From: Desulfobacteraceae bacterium
GTDB lineage: Bacteria > Desulfobacterota > Desulfobacteria > Desulfobacterales > SG8-13
Direction: 5' to 3'
Assembly: GCA_029287875.1 (NCBI GenBank)
Contig: JARFQH010000340.1
Coordinates: forward strand, 1-7,532
DNA length: 7,532 bases
The notes beneath the pieces were generated by a model. It was not told the origin of the DNA. It worked only from the letters and a program-made list of their open reading frames with translations, and did no database searches. Positions 6,827 to 7,532 of this stretch are shown here, piece after piece (the stretch's first letter is position 1; each line of letters starts with the position of its first letter). The position numbers were made by a program, and so were the translations under genes.

Positions 6827-7532
6827 ATGAAACGCAGGCAGATACTCAAACTTTTCACGGCTGTTGCCGGCTGGACGGTCTTAGCCGGCAGCCCTCTCGC
6901 TCTGCTGGTGCGCCGCAGCTGCGCTGCGCTTCGCAAAAGGCTCCTGCCGGCCGATACCGACCTTGGGACCCTTCTTTTCGAAAGTCCGAAATATCTGGAC
7001 TCGCGCAATCTTCCGCTTACGCCGATCGACAAGTTCGGCACCATGGGATTGAGCGAGCACCAGGTGGACCTGCAGCGCTGGCAGTTGACAATCGGCGGTG
7101 CCGTTGCGCGACCGTCCCGGTTCAGCTACGATCAAATCATTGAGATGCCGGTTGTTTCGCGGGACGTTTTACTCATCTGCCCGGGTGTTTTCGCCTATAA
7201 TGCCCGCTGGCGGGGGATTTCGATCTGGCCCCTTTTGGAGAAGGCCGGGGTCGACAGGAAGACCACTTACGTCGATGTTGGTGGGCCGGCGGGACCCGAT
7301 GAGAAGGTCCAACGATTGCCGTTACGCGAAGTTCAAACCAACAAAGCCTTTCTGGCTTATGCGGTCAACGGAAAGCGCCTGCCGGAAAAACACGGTTTCC
7401 CGCTGCGGGCGGTGGCGGAAGGCTACGTCGGCGCCGAGTGGATCAAGTTCATCGAACGGATCGACGCGGTCATCACCGTCCCGGTTCCGGACGAAGCCGA
7501 AAAAATGCCGCTCCGGTTTATGTTCCCTGAAC
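6827..7532 (+). CDS. Molybdopterin-dependent oxidoreductase (sulfite oxidase / MsrP fold), 5' part
   Basis: A frame of 235 codons, open from ATG 6827 to the window edge, so the C-terminus is missing. The N-terminus MKRRQILKLF followed by a hydrophobic run is a Tat-like leader (K-R-R-Q-I-L-K), as expected for an enzyme exported with its cofactor. The oxidoreductase molybdopterin-binding domain follows. QLTIGGAVARP starts the domain; Cys118 in LLICPG is in the position of the Mo-ligating cysteine; RWRGISIWPLLEKAG matches the 'W.G..L..LL...G' motif; and HGFPLRAVAEGYVGAEWIKFIERI matches the closing 'P.R......G....KW...I' motif. Family members include sulfite oxidase, nitrate reductase and MsrP (YedY), which repairs periplasmic methionine sulfoxide. 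The substrate here is not determined by the sequence. The gene is divergent from msrA across a 188-base gap, which makes an MsrP-like repair role attractive but inferred. A downstream heme partner (MsrQ type) would lie outside the window. Confidence 0.82.
   Translation, partial: MKRRQILKLFTAVAGWTVLAGSPLALLVRRSCAALRKRLLPADTDLGTLLFESPKYLDSRNLPLTPIDKFGTMGLSEHQVDLQRWQLTIGGAVARPSRFSYDQIIEMPVVSRDVLLICPGVFAYNARWRGISIWPLLEKAGVDRKTTYVDVGGPAGPDEKVQRLPLREVQTNKAFLAYAVNGKRLPEKHGFPLRAVAEGYVGAEWIKFIERIDAVITVPVPDEAEKMPLRFMFPE

Overview
The window looks like chromosomal DNA from a Gram-negative, probably anaerobic bacterium. A member of the Desulfobacterota is my best guess. The evidence is the moderate GC content, lipoprotein-type exports, a selenoprotein gene, a DUF3783-type protein and a Mo-cofactor enzyme with a twin-arginine leader. 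The taxon is an inference; no rRNA or other marker is present.

Left part (1-4270, all + strand): the tail of a DUF3783-type gene; a decayed NlpC/P60 peptidase remnant that keeps only the C-terminal half of the domain in one frame; a long (888 aa) predicted lipoprotein with an N-terminal carbohydrate-binding-like sandwich and a divergent GH84-like (O-GlcNAcase/NagJ-type) catalytic domain; a mostly empty 268-base gap; and a complete endonuclease/exonuclease/phosphatase (EEP) family enzyme. The last of these meets the next gene tail to tail, with 9 bases between the stop codons.

Right part (4280-6638, all - strand): a stand-alone core methionine synthase of the MetE C-terminal type that resembles MesD; a 40-codon single-helix membrane protein; and msrA. 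The msrA gene is the main discovery. Its reading frame is interrupted by exactly one UGA, at the position of the catalytic cysteine of the GCFWG motif (here G-U-FWG). A hairpin with a GG-starting apical loop follows 19 nt downstream, as expected of a bacterial SECIS. It should be read as one selenoprotein of 292 residues (5760-6638), not as two broken ORFs. It also carries an N-terminal membrane/lipoprotein-like leader.

Divergent from msrA, a sulfite-oxidase-fold molybdopterin oxidoreductase (6827 to the window edge) begins with a Tat-like leader. MsrP (YedY), the periplasmic methionine sulfoxide reductase, belongs to this superfamily. An exported seleno-MsrA, a Mo enzyme of this fold and a methionine synthase side by side suggest a methionine repair and supply neighbourhood. 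That functional link is inference.
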